64,000 nucleotides of DNA from Paenibacillus sp. TCA20 (GTDB lineage: Bacteria; Bacillota; Bacilli; Paenibacillales; Paenibacillaceae): the NCBI RefSeq assembly GCF_000732325.1, contig NZ_BBIW01000014.1, positions 62,001 through 126,000 on the forward strand, in the 5' to 3' direction. Both the position numbers and the translations under genes were made by a program. Under the pieces are notes generated by a model. That model saw only the letters and a program-made list of their open reading frames with translations, had not been told where the DNA came from and made no database searches. Positions 1-6,918 of the stretch are shown in pieces (position 1 is the first letter of the stretch; every line of letters begins with the position of its first letter).

Positions 1-1151
1 AAATCCGTACAACAGAAGATTTCGAGAAAGCTTTGAAGGACTACATGAAGCTTCATCCGACAACAGATGGACAACCTACGATTCCATTGACATTGGATGC
101 AGACGACTGGAGAATTCAAATTACAGTAACAAACCCGGCTTTCTGGGCAACAGGCGCTCATGACGACGGTGAATATTTCATCAATCCAGACACTTTTGAA
201 GCGATGCTGCACGTTAAACGTCCTGAGGAAAAAGAATACTTCCGTTGGCTGAACAAGCTGTATAACGAAGGTTTGATTGATAAAGAAAGCTTTGTACAAA
301 AATCAGATCAATACAAATCCAAAATTGCAAGTGGCCGTGTGCTTGGTCTGATTGACCAAGAGTGGGGTTATGCGGATGCAGAGAACTCTCTCAAAACACA
401 AGGCAAATACGATCAAACATATGCGACTTTCCCTGTAACCATGTCTGAGGACATCTTGGATCATACGTTCCAGGATACAGGATTCCAATCTGGATGGGGA
501 GTAGGTATTTCTACAACGAACCCAGATCCAGTACGTACAATTAAATTCTTCGACTATCTGGCTTCTGAAGAAGGTCAAATTCTTATTAATTGGGGTATCG
601 AAGGCGAGCACTACAACGTAGATGAGAATGGACAACGTGTTATTCCTGAAGAAGTGCTGAGTGAGAAGAACAACAATGCTGGACCATTTACGAAAGAAAC
701 GGGGATTAGCTTGTACGGAAATATTGCACCGCACTATGGTGACGGCGTGAAGGATTCTACAGATAACTATTATACAGCTAACTATCCAGAGCAAATCGTC
801 GCTTCCTACTCTGAAGCAGACAAGAAAACGCTCGAGCAATACGGAGCTGAGACTTACAAAGATCTGTTCCCTAAAGAGGATGAGTTCCCTGTAAAACCAT
901 GGGGTGCTGCTTATAATATGGCCGTACCATCCGGATCCAGCTACAGCGTAGCGTTCCAGAAATCTCAGGATATTATTAGAAAACGTATCCCAGAAGCGAT
1001 CTTGACTACACCAGACAAGTTTGATGCTGTGTACGAAACCATGCTGACTGAGCTGGACAAAGCTGGTGTAACTGAAATGGAAGCGGAGTATACTGAGCTG
1101 ATTAAGCAAAGAGTAGAGCTGTGGAACGGAAGTAACGCAGCAGCAGAATAA
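1..1151 (+). CDS. Extracellular sugar-binding lipoprotein, 5' truncated
   Basis: The window begins inside this gene; the frame is open from base 3 and ends with TAA at 1149-1151, giving 382 visible residues and no start. The visible part aligns almost without gaps to residues about 185-566 of the next gene (1775-3475). Shared blocks include TNPAF, RPEEKEYFRWLNK, ASGRVLGLIDQ, KETGISLY, HYGDGVKD and QKRIPEAI-like segments. This makes it a paralogous substrate-binding subunit of a carbohydrate ABC importer of the large LplA/YtcQ-like type, acting outside the membrane. The lipobox should lie upstream of the window. Its transporter permeases are not in the window and may lie upstream. Ligand unknown; the nearby beta-glucosidase suggests an oligosaccharide (inference). 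Confidence 0.88.
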   Translation, partial: IRTTEDFEKALKDYMKLHPTTDGQPTIPLTLDADDWRIQITVTNPAFWATGAHDDGEYFINPDTFEAMLHVKRPEEKEYFRWLNKLYNEGLIDKESFVQKSDQYKSKIASGRVLGLIDQEWGYADAENSLKTQGKYDQTYATFPVTMSEDILDHTFQDTGFQSGWGVGISTTNPDPVRTIKFFDYLASEEGQILINWGIEGEHYNVDENGQRVIPEEVLSEKNNNAGPFTKETGISLYGNIAPHYGDGVKDSTDNYYTANYPEQIVASYSEADKKTLEQYGAETYKDLFPKEDEFPVKPWGAAYNMAVPSGSSYSVAFQKSQDIIRKRIPEAILTTPDKFDAVYETMLTELDKAGVTEMEAEYTELIKQRVELWNGSNAAAE

Positions 1152-1179
1152 TCTGCTTAAATAGATGCACAGTTGTTAA

Positions 1180-1228
1180 GGATAAAGAGACTTTTATAGA
1201 CCTATAAAAGTCTCTTTATCCTATTTTT
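1180..1228 (+). terminator. Rho-independent terminator
   Basis: A perfect 20-bp inverted repeat (1180-1199 with 1202-1221) is followed by TATTTTTAT. It lies 29 bases after the stop of the first binding-protein gene and should end that transcript. Confidence 0.9.
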
Positions 1229-1311
1229 ATAAAAAATTTACATTATAGCCGATATTCTAATTTTATTTACATATAAAGTAATCGAATATTAATAAAATGA
1301 AGGAAGTATTA

Positions 1312-1328
1312 GCCGAAAACGTTTCATA
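1312..1328. promoter_or_regulatory. LacI-family operator-like palindrome
   Basis: The site reads CCGAAAACGTTTCATAA and contains the core GAAAACGTTTC. It has the same core as sites at 1557-1572 and 3674-3688, and lies about 170 bases upstream of the promoter at 1498. Confidence 0.45.
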
Positions 1329-1497
1329 AGCTGTGCCACTATAGAATAATGGTAGCTTATCGGCACATTTGGGTAGGATGCGTAGTTGAATTGACTAAAG
1401 AATGACGTTAAAATTCAAGTTTTTGATATGGATCCACTGAACAAAATTACATACAAATACCGTTCGAAAAAAGTTATTATTAATAGAAAAAAATAGA

Positions 1498-1526
1498 TTG
1501 ACTTATTGAAGGGAATTTCATACAAT
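1498..1526 (+). promoter_or_regulatory. SigA-type promoter of second binding-protein gene
   Basis: TTGACT at 1498-1503 and TACAAT at 1521-1526 are separated by exactly 17 bases. Transcription would start near 1533, so the operator at 1535-1548 covers the start site. Confidence 0.75.
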
Positions 1527-1534
1527 GAATATAT

Positions 1535-1548
1535 TGAAAGCACTTACA
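1535..1548. promoter_or_regulatory. cre-like operator TGAAAGCACTTACA
   Basis: This 14-bp palindrome resembles the CcpA cre consensus but has CA instead of CG at its centre. The same AAGCACTT core follows the beta-glucosidase promoter (3608-3621) and precedes the gene at 5433 (5394-5407). Its place at the transcription start suggests a roadblock or repressor site. Which LacI/CcpA-family protein binds is unknown. Confidence 0.6.
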
Positions 1549-1556
1549 TTACCTAG

Positions 1557-1572
1557 TTTCGAAAACGTTCTC
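1557..1572. promoter_or_regulatory. Second LacI-family operator-like site
   Basis: TTTCGAAAACGTTCTC lies 8 bases after the cre-like site. Its CGAAAACGTT core recurs upstream of the beta-glucosidase gene at 3674-3688. Confidence 0.5.
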
Positions 1573-1656
1573 CTCAACTTAGACCAAACTCAATTATTAA
1601 ACTTTTTTCCTCACTAGCTACACAATTATTAGCTTCTCAATCCTTTTTCGGTTTTA

Positions 1657-1669
1657 CTTAAGCGCTTTA
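1657..1669. promoter_or_regulatory. AAGCGCTT palindrome in the leader
   Basis: CTTAAGCGCTTTA is another LacI/CcpA-type palindrome, lying in the transcribed leader about 105 bases before the start codon. Only the sequence match supports it. Confidence 0.3.
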
Positions 1670-1774
1670 TTTGTAATATTTAATAATTCATGTTATTTCG
1701 TTCTTTTTCATTATCGGTATATACAGGGTAACCTGTTATGCATATAAAAGATTTTTTAAGGGGGATTACAGCAA

Positions 1775-3475
1775 ATGAAGCACAAAGCGCCAAAGACAAT
1801 CGCTATGTTGCTGCTTGCAAGCACAATGTTGTTTACTGCTGCCTGCGGAAATACAAATGAGGGTTCAGGCACAGGATCAGAAGCTACTTCGGACTCAACT
1901 GAGCCAATTACATTAACTTTCTTCGGTGCGGATGCAAGTCCGAACTGGAACAAGATGCAGGATGCTGTTGGTCAGAAAATTATTGAAGAAACAGGCGTTA
2001 CAATTAATGCGGAATATGATATTTCCAGCGGCGGCGGTAATGACAAGATCGCCCTTATGGCAGCGAGTGGAGATTATCCTGACCTGATTTTCCCTAAAGG
2101 TAACTTGTCTAAGCTGGTTGACGCAGGTGCAATGATTGACATGACCGATTTGATTGAGGAACATGCACCTAACTTGAAGAAGCTATACGAAGGTCAAATG
2201 GACCGACTGAAATACAGCAACGAAGACCCTGCTATTTACGCAATCCCAACGAATGCAGGTGTAGGTCAAACTTACTTTGATGCAGGCGGCGGCTTCAACC
2301 TTCAGCACAAAGTCGTTAAAGAGCTTGGATACCCAGAGATTAAGACACTCGAAGATTTCGAAAACGCGCTGCGCGAGTACTACGCGAAGCATCCAACAAC
2401 CGAAGATGGACAGCCAACCATTCCACTTACACTTAGTGCAGACGGCTGGAGAATCATGATTACGGTTACAAACCCGGCATTTGCCGCAACAGGTGCTCCT
2501 GACGATGGCGAATACTACATCAACCCAGAAACTTATGAAGCCATGCTTCATTACAAACGCCCAGAAGAGAAAGAATATTTCCGCTGGTTGAATAAAATGT
2601 ACAATGAAGGTCTTCTAGATAAAGACAGCTTCATTCAAAAAGATGACCAATACAAAGCAAAAATTGCGAGTGGTCGAGTACTTGGTCTGATTGATCAAGG
2701 ATGGGCATATGGCGATGCGGAGAACGCTCTGAAATCTGCAGGTAAGTTCGATGAGACATACGGTCATTATCCTGTAAGTCTTGATGAGACTTACAAGCGT
2801 GCTGACTTCCAGGATATCGGTCTGGATGCATATGGTATCGGTATTACAGTAAGTAACGAAGAACCTGTACGCACAATCAAGTTCCTTGACTGGCTCGCTT
2901 CTGATGAAGCTCAAGTTCTCCTGAACTGGGGAATTGAAGGGGAACATTATGTTGTAGAAGACGGCATTCGTAAGATCCCAGAAGATGTTCAAGATCGTAA
3001 GAGCAATGACAATGCAAACTTTACAAAAGAAACAGGAATCAGCTTGTACACTGCATTCAGTGCACACTATGGTGACGGTGTGAAGGATCCTTCCGGCAAC
3101 TACTACACAACAAACTTCCCTGAGGAGATTGTTAAGAACTACAACGAAGCTGAGAAGGAAACACTGGCTGGATATGGCGTAGACACTTGGAAGGATCTGT
3201 TCCCATCCGAAGAGGACTTCCCAGTTAAAGAGTGGGGCGCAGCTTATAATATGCCAGTACCATCTGGAACGGATTACGAAGTAACCTTCCAGAAGACACA
3301 AGACATTATTCAGAAACGTATTCCTGAAGCGATTGTATCTACTCCGGATAAATTCGACCAAATCTACGACACTATGCTGCAAGAGCTTGATAAAGCAGGT
3401 GCTGTAGAGATGGAACAACAGTATACAGAGTGGGTTAAGGCTCGTGTTGAATTGTGGACAGGGAAAGACCTGTAA
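1775..3475 (+). CDS. Extracellular sugar-binding lipoprotein
   Basis: This 566-residue substrate-binding protein of a carbohydrate ABC importer is of the large LplA/YtcQ-like kind. Residues 1-23 form a lipoprotein signal peptide ending in lipobox FTAAC, with Cys24 as the lipidation site, followed by a Gly/Ser/Thr-rich linker to about residue 42. The start is ATG 1775 behind AAGGGGG at 1757-1763. It is a close paralogue of the truncated gene upstream, so the pair looks like a tandem duplication. No permease or ATPase follows, so the protein probably shares a transporter encoded elsewhere. Its promoter has the same operators as the beta-glucosidase gene downstream, which suggests co-regulation for glucoside uptake and cleavage (inference). 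The exact ligand cannot be told. Confidence 0.92.
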   Translation: MKHKAPKTIAMLLLASTMLFTAACGNTNEGSGTGSEATSDSTEPITLTFFGADASPNWNKMQDAVGQKIIEETGVTINAEYDISSGGGNDKIALMAASGDYPDLIFPKGNLSKLVDAGAMIDMTDLIEEHAPNLKKLYEGQMDRLKYSNEDPAIYAIPTNAGVGQTYFDAGGGFNLQHKVVKELGYPEIKTLEDFENALREYYAKHPTTEDGQPTIPLTLSADGWRIMITVTNPAFAATGAPDDGEYYINPETYEAMLHYKRPEEKEYFRWLNKMYNEGLLDKDSFIQKDDQYKAKIASGRVLGLIDQGWAYGDAENALKSAGKFDETYGHYPVSLDETYKRADFQDIGLDAYGIGITVSNEEPVRTIKFLDWLASDEAQVLLNWGIEGEHYVVEDGIRKIPEDVQDRKSNDNANFTKETGISLYTAFSAHYGDGVKDPSGNYYTTNFPEEIVKNYNEAEKETLAGYGVDTWKDLFPSEEDFPVKEWGAAYNMPVPSGTDYEVTFQKTQDIIQKRIPEAIVSTPDKFDQIYDTMLQELDKAGAVEMEQQYTEWVKARVELWTGKDL

Positions 3476-3505
3476 TCATAATTAAAAAATAATGTAGTAC
3501 CTCGC

Positions 3506-3544
3506 GAAGAGGAGATTAGCTCATAATCTCCTCTTCTTTTTTTA
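3506..3544 (+). terminator. Rho-independent terminator
   Basis: A 13-bp perfect stem (3506-3518 with 3524-3536) with a 5-base loop is followed by a run of T. It separates the binding-protein gene from the beta-glucosidase gene. Confidence 0.9.
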
Positions 3545-3565
3545 CTGTAATCAAGAGTTCTATCA

Positions 3566-3594
3566 TTGACCTTCGGGTGAATATGGACTATAAT
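3566..3594 (+). promoter_or_regulatory. SigA-type promoter of beta-glucosidase gene
   Basis: TTGACC at 3566-3571 and TATAAT at 3589-3594 with a 17-base spacer make a near-consensus promoter. The transcript would have a leader of about 115 bases holding two operator-like sites. Confidence 0.8.
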
Positions 3595-3607
3595 TTTTAT
3601 GAATATG

Positions 3608-3621
3608 TGTAAGCACTTTCA
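3608..3621. promoter_or_regulatory. cre-like operator TGTAAGCACTTTCA
   Basis: It has the same AAGCACTT core as the site at 1535-1548 and begins 14 bases after the -10 box, so a bound repressor would block initiation or early elongation. Confidence 0.6.
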
Positions 3622-3673
3622 TTTAAGGAGTTAATTGATAATTTGATCAGTTAGCTTTCATTTTTTGTTGTAA

Positions 3674-3688
3674 TCGAAAACGTTTTAG
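3674..3688. promoter_or_regulatory. LacI-family operator-like site CGAAAACGTTTTAG
   Basis: The CGAAAACGTT core is shared with 1557-1572. It sits 28 bases before the beta-glucosidase start codon. Confidence 0.45.
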
Positions 3689-3715
3689 TAATCTGAATTA
3701 TTGGGGGAGCTCTAA

Positions 3716-5065
3716 ATGACAATTTTTCAATTTCCTAAAGATTTCAAATGGGGTACGGCTACAGCTGCGTATCAGATCGAGGGAGCGGCTGCAGAAGACG
3801 GCAGAGGGCCGTCCATCTGGGATACCTTCGCTAAAACACCAGGTAAAGTATTTAATGGAGATAACGGCGATATCGCGTGCGACAGCTATCATCGTTATGA
3901 AGAAGATATTGAACTAATGAAGCAGCTTGGTATTCAGAGCTACCGGTTCTCGGTATCTTGGTCTCGTATTCTTCCAGATGGGGATGGGGAGATCAACCAA
4001 GCCGGTCTTGATTATTATCACCGCTTCGTAGACAAATTGCTTGAGAATGGCATTGAACCGTTCTGTACCTTGTATCACTGGGACTTGCCTCAAACCCTTC
4101 AAGATGCTGGGGGCTGGGAGAGCAGCAGAACGGTGGATGCTTTTGTGAAGTTCTCAGAGATCATATACCGTGAGTTTAATGGTAAGATCAAGAGCTGGCT
4201 TACATTTAATGAGCCATGGTGCATCGCCTTTCTGTCCAATCTGTTGGGTGCACATGCACCAGGCAATCGAGATCTGCAGACCGCGCTGAATGTGGGTCAT
4301 GGTCTTCTGCTGGCACATGGCAAATCCGTTAAGAAGTTCCGTGAGCTGGGTATAGATGGCAAGATCGGTATCGCTCCAAATATGGAGTGGGCCGTTCCTT
4401 ACAGCAAGTCTGATGCGGATAAAGCAGCAAGCGAACGCCATATTGCATGGTTTGCGGATTGGTTCCTTGATCCGGTCTTCAAGGGGGAATATCCTCCATT
4501 TATGGTTGACTGGTTTGAACAAGCAGGTGCTAAGGTAGACGTTAAACCAGGAGACATGGAGATGATATCTCAGCCGATTGATCACCTTGGAATCAACTAC
4601 TATACAATGAGTGTTGATCGTTACAATCCGGATGCCGGTGTACTCGGATTTGAACAGGTCGATATGGGACTCGTCCAAACCGATATCGGCTGGCCGGTTG
4701 AATCCCGTGGGTTGTATGAAGCACTGCATCATTTGCAGAAGTACGGAAACATCGATATTTACATTACCGAAAATGGCGCATGCATCAATGACGAAGTGGA
4801 GAACGGACAGGTAAAAGACTTCCGCCGTATTTCATATTTGCAGCAGCATATCGCACAAATCCACCGCGCTATAACCGATGGCATACAAGTTAAAGGGTAC
4901 ATGGCTTGGTCCATGATGGATAATTTCGAGTGGGCAGAGGGTTATCGCATGAGATTCGGACTTGTTCATGTGGATTATCGCTCACTGGTAAGAACGCCTA
5001 AAGAGAGCTTCTACTGGTATCAGAATGTGATCAGAAACAACTGGCTCGAAACGAGACCTGTATAA
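3716..5065 (+). CDS. GH1 beta-glucosidase
   Basis: This 449-residue cytoplasmic glycoside hydrolase family 1 enzyme cleaves beta-glucosides by the retaining mechanism. The N-terminal FKWGTATAAYQIEGA block, the acid/base in TFNEP (Glu166) and the nucleophile in ITENG (Glu352) are all present, and the length is normal for the family. There is no signal peptide. ATG 3716 follows GGGGGAG. It stands alone between two terminators and shares operators with the sugar-binding lipoprotein gene upstream, so it probably hydrolyses the imported oligosaccharide. A 6-phospho-beta-glucosidase is a less likely alternative, because no PTS genes are nearby. Confidence 0.93.
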   Translation: MTIFQFPKDFKWGTATAAYQIEGAAAEDGRGPSIWDTFAKTPGKVFNGDNGDIACDSYHRYEEDIELMKQLGIQSYRFSVSWSRILPDGDGEINQAGLDYYHRFVDKLLENGIEPFCTLYHWDLPQTLQDAGGWESSRTVDAFVKFSEIIYREFNGKIKSWLTFNEPWCIAFLSNLLGAHAPGNRDLQTALNVGHGLLLAHGKSVKKFRELGIDGKIGIAPNMEWAVPYSKSDADKAASERHIAWFADWFLDPVFKGEYPPFMVDWFEQAGAKVDVKPGDMEMISQPIDHLGINYYTMSVDRYNPDAGVLGFEQVDMGLVQTDIGWPVESRGLYEALHHLQKYGNIDIYITENGACINDEVENGQVKDFRRISYLQQHIAQIHRAITDGIQVKGYMAWSMMDNFEWAEGYRMRFGLVHVDYRSLVRTPKESFYWYQNVIRNNWLETRPV

Positions 5066-5101
5066 TAAAATAGTGCTGATCTAAGGTTGATTTTTCAGGT
5101 T

Positions 5102-5137
5102 AAACCGCCGCAGTTTTTAACTGTGGCGGTTTTTCTT
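5102..5137 (+). terminator. Rho-independent terminator
   Basis: AACCGCCGCAGTT pairs with AACTGTGGCGGTT (one G-U-type pair) and is followed by TTTTCTTTTT. It ends the beta-glucosidase transcript. Confidence 0.88.
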
Positions 5138-5432
5138 TTTTCACGGTTTACGAGTCATCCAACATTACATAAGTAGATATGCAAATGAAGGTTAATTTTA
5201 CTTGAGATAGGATGTACCTGCCAGCAAAACGGTCAGAAAATAAGTCAGAAATGTGAAGTGTCAATGAATAAATTCCAGTTATGGATTGTAAAAATAAGGT
5301 TAATGACCTTTAATTTCAAAAATAATGAAAAATTTTTGACTAAATTTTGAACAAATAGTGAACAATTCTTGTTGAAGTGTGATATATTAAATGTAGTAAG
5401 CACTTACAAAATTTAGAAGGAGTTGACTTACG
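5138..5432 (+). other. AT-rich intergenic region
   Basis: No gene is seen. It holds a weak -10-like TATATT at 5383-5388 and the palindrome AGTAAGCACTTACA at 5394-5407. The latter matches the operator core found at 1535 and 3608 and overlaps the expected start of transcription of the gene at 5433. Confidence 0.5.
5394..5407. promoter_or_regulatory. cre-like operator AGTAAGCACTTACA
   Basis: This is the third copy of the WGWAAGCACTTWCA motif in the first 5.5 kb, lying 25 bases before the start codon at 5433. It implies sugar-responsive control of the small membrane protein gene. Confidence 0.5.
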
Positions 5433-5705
5433 ATGATTGTGAACAAACCAGCACGTGTCAGCGCTGCCCGAGAGAAGGATGATCGAGCTGTACGCATGGT
5501 GTTCATGATGACAGTGATGGCCTGGGTAGCCTTAATTACGGGCGTAGTCATCTGTTTGTTTAATCTGCATGCACTGACGAACAGCAACATGGGAATTATG
5601 GTAGGCATAGGCTTTTTGGTGGGTAGTGTCTACATTTACTTTATAGGAAAAGCAATGGGTCTTCTCGATCTCCATAGAAAAGATCAAGAGACCGAAGATC
5701 AATAA
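5433..5705 (+). CDS. Small two-helix membrane protein of unknown function
   Basis: The 90-residue product has a basic, polar N-terminus (residues 1-22), two hydrophobic helices (about 23-46 and 51-74) and an acidic, charged tail. ATG 5433 follows AGAAGGAG at 5415-5422. I do not recognise a family with confidence. It stands alone upstream of the quinol oxidase operon and is cut off from it by a terminator. A cre-like palindrome lies in its leader. A role next to respiration is possible but is only a guess from position. Confidence 0.7.
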   Translation: MIVNKPARVSAAREKDDRAVRMVFMMTVMAWVALITGVVICLFNLHALTNSNMGIMVGIGFLVGSVYIYFIGKAMGLLDLHRKDQETEDQ

Positions 5706-5760
5706 AGTGAGACATACGAGGGAGAGGGAAATGACTGTTTCAAACAGCTGTATATTTGGT

Positions 5761-5818
5761 AAAGAGCCTTAGCCGACAAACCCAAATGGTTTGAGTGGCA
5801 AAGGCTCTTTTTGTTGCG
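5761..5818 (+). terminator. Rho-independent terminator
   Basis: AAAGAGCCTTAGCC pairs with GGCAAAGGCTCTTT (one mismatch), with an inner CAAACC/GGTTTG stem, followed by TTTTTG. It ends the small membrane protein transcript. Confidence 0.85.
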
Positions 5819-5838
5819 GAATGCAAGGAAATAGATCA

Positions 5839-5882
5839 TTTGTGAGAAAAAATTCACAAAATTTGTGATCAAATTCGACAAA
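5839..5882. promoter_or_regulatory. Tandem TTTGTGA inverted repeats upstream of qoxA
   Basis: TTTGTGA (5839-5845) pairs with TCACAAA (5854-5860). A second imperfect copy follows at 5862-5882 (TTTGTGA to GACAAA). The half-sites resemble those of Rex and of FNR/CRP-type regulators, but the spacing does not fit either consensus exactly. Binding of a redox or oxygen regulator to control the oxidase operon is an inference. Confidence 0.4.
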
Positions 5883-5980
5883 TTTGTTAACACCCGTTTT
5901 ATTGTCATGAATTTCTGATATCTTTAGGGGGAAGATAATAGCATCGTTTGTAATTGCGCATTAAAGGAGAGGGGATCAAG

Positions 5981-6889
5981 ATGGATAAAAAACCTAGATC
6001 GCTTTCCAAAATCATTCTTGCAGTAGTGATTACGCTCGTTACCTTGGGCGTTATGATATGGTCACTGTTTGCAGATGAGAACGGAAAATACGTTGTACTC
6101 GATCCAAGTGGACCGATCGGCGAGGCACAAAGGGATTTGATCATAATATCAACCATTTTGTGTGCGATCATCATTGTACCTACATTAATACTCGTCGGTG
6201 TTATTGTATGGAAATACCGTGACACACCTGGAAACAAAGCGAAATATTCACCGAACTGGGCGCACAGCACAGTTGCCGAGGCGATATGGTGGGGACTTCC
6301 TATTCTAATCATTATCGTACTTGGTGCAGTCACTGTGCGCTATACGTATGCAACAGAGCCTTCGAAACCGCTCGTGTCTGATAAGGAGCCGATTACGATT
6401 CAAGTAACCTCCCTGGACTGGAAATGGTTGTTTATGTACCCGGATTCGAATGTAGCGACTGTAAATACACTGACGATTCCTGAAGATACACCAATTCGTT
6501 TCGAGCTGACTTCGGATGCACCGATGAACTCGTTCTGGATTCCGGAACTTGGCGGACAAATGTACACGATGTCGGGTATGGCTATGGTGCTTCATCTTCA
6601 AGCCGATGACCAGGGAACCTTCATGGGTTCAGGGGCTAACTTCTCTGGAGAGCATTACACAGATATGAAATTTGATGTAAATGCGGTTTCCGAGGAAGAC
6701 TACAACAACTGGATTAATGAAGTGAAGCTGAACTCTCAGCCGCTTACGGCTGAAGGCTATGATCAGCTCTCTGATCCAAGTGTTGAGGAAGTTCAATATT
6801 TCTCAGCATTCCCTGAAGGACTGTTTAACGATATCGTTACTAAATACGTAGTGGATAAAAAAGAATCTGCTGAAACAACGCACGAATAA
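5981..6889 (+). CDS. qoxA: Cytochrome aa3-type quinol oxidase subunit II
   Basis: This 302-residue subunit II of a haem-copper quinol oxidase sits in the membrane with a large outer cupredoxin-like domain. Helices lie near residues 9-28, 48-76 and 93-115; the VLDPSGPIGEAQRDLI block is typical of CyoA/QoxA. The copper-A cysteines of cytochrome c oxidases are missing from the SDAPMNSFWIPELGGQMY region, which points to quinol as donor. ATG 5981 follows AAAGGAGAGG; an in-frame TTG at 5954 lacks an RBS. Unlike QoxA of Bacillus subtilis I see no lipobox cysteine at the N-terminus. First gene of qoxABCD. Confidence 0.9.
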   Translation: MDKKPRSLSKIILAVVITLVTLGVMIWSLFADENGKYVVLDPSGPIGEAQRDLIIISTILCAIIIVPTLILVGVIVWKYRDTPGNKAKYSPNWAHSTVAEAIWWGLPILIIIVLGAVTVRYTYATEPSKPLVSDKEPITIQVTSLDWKWLFMYPDSNVATVNTLTIPEDTPIRFELTSDAPMNSFWIPELGGQMYTMSGMAMVLHLQADDQGTFMGSGANFSGEHYTDMKFDVNAVSEEDYNNWINEVKLNSQPLTAEGYDQLSDPSVEEVQYFSAFPEGLFNDIVTKYVVDKKESAETTHE

Positions 6890-6918
6890 ACATTAGCTCG
6901 AAAGGAGGCCCTTCATTC

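Larger units (their letters stand above)
1229..1774 (+). other. Long regulatory intergenic region
   Basis: This AT-rich stretch of about 545 bases has no convincing gene. It holds a SigA-type promoter (1498-1526) and several LacI/CcpA-type palindromes, listed separately, plus a long 5' leader of roughly 240 bases before the second binding-protein gene. I saw no terminator or riboswitch fold in the leader. Confidence 0.6.

Noticed and set aside
2615..3418. 267-codon open frame opposite the second binding-protein gene
   Set aside because: A similar shadow appears opposite the first paralogue, as expected from shared codon use; no RBS or motif.
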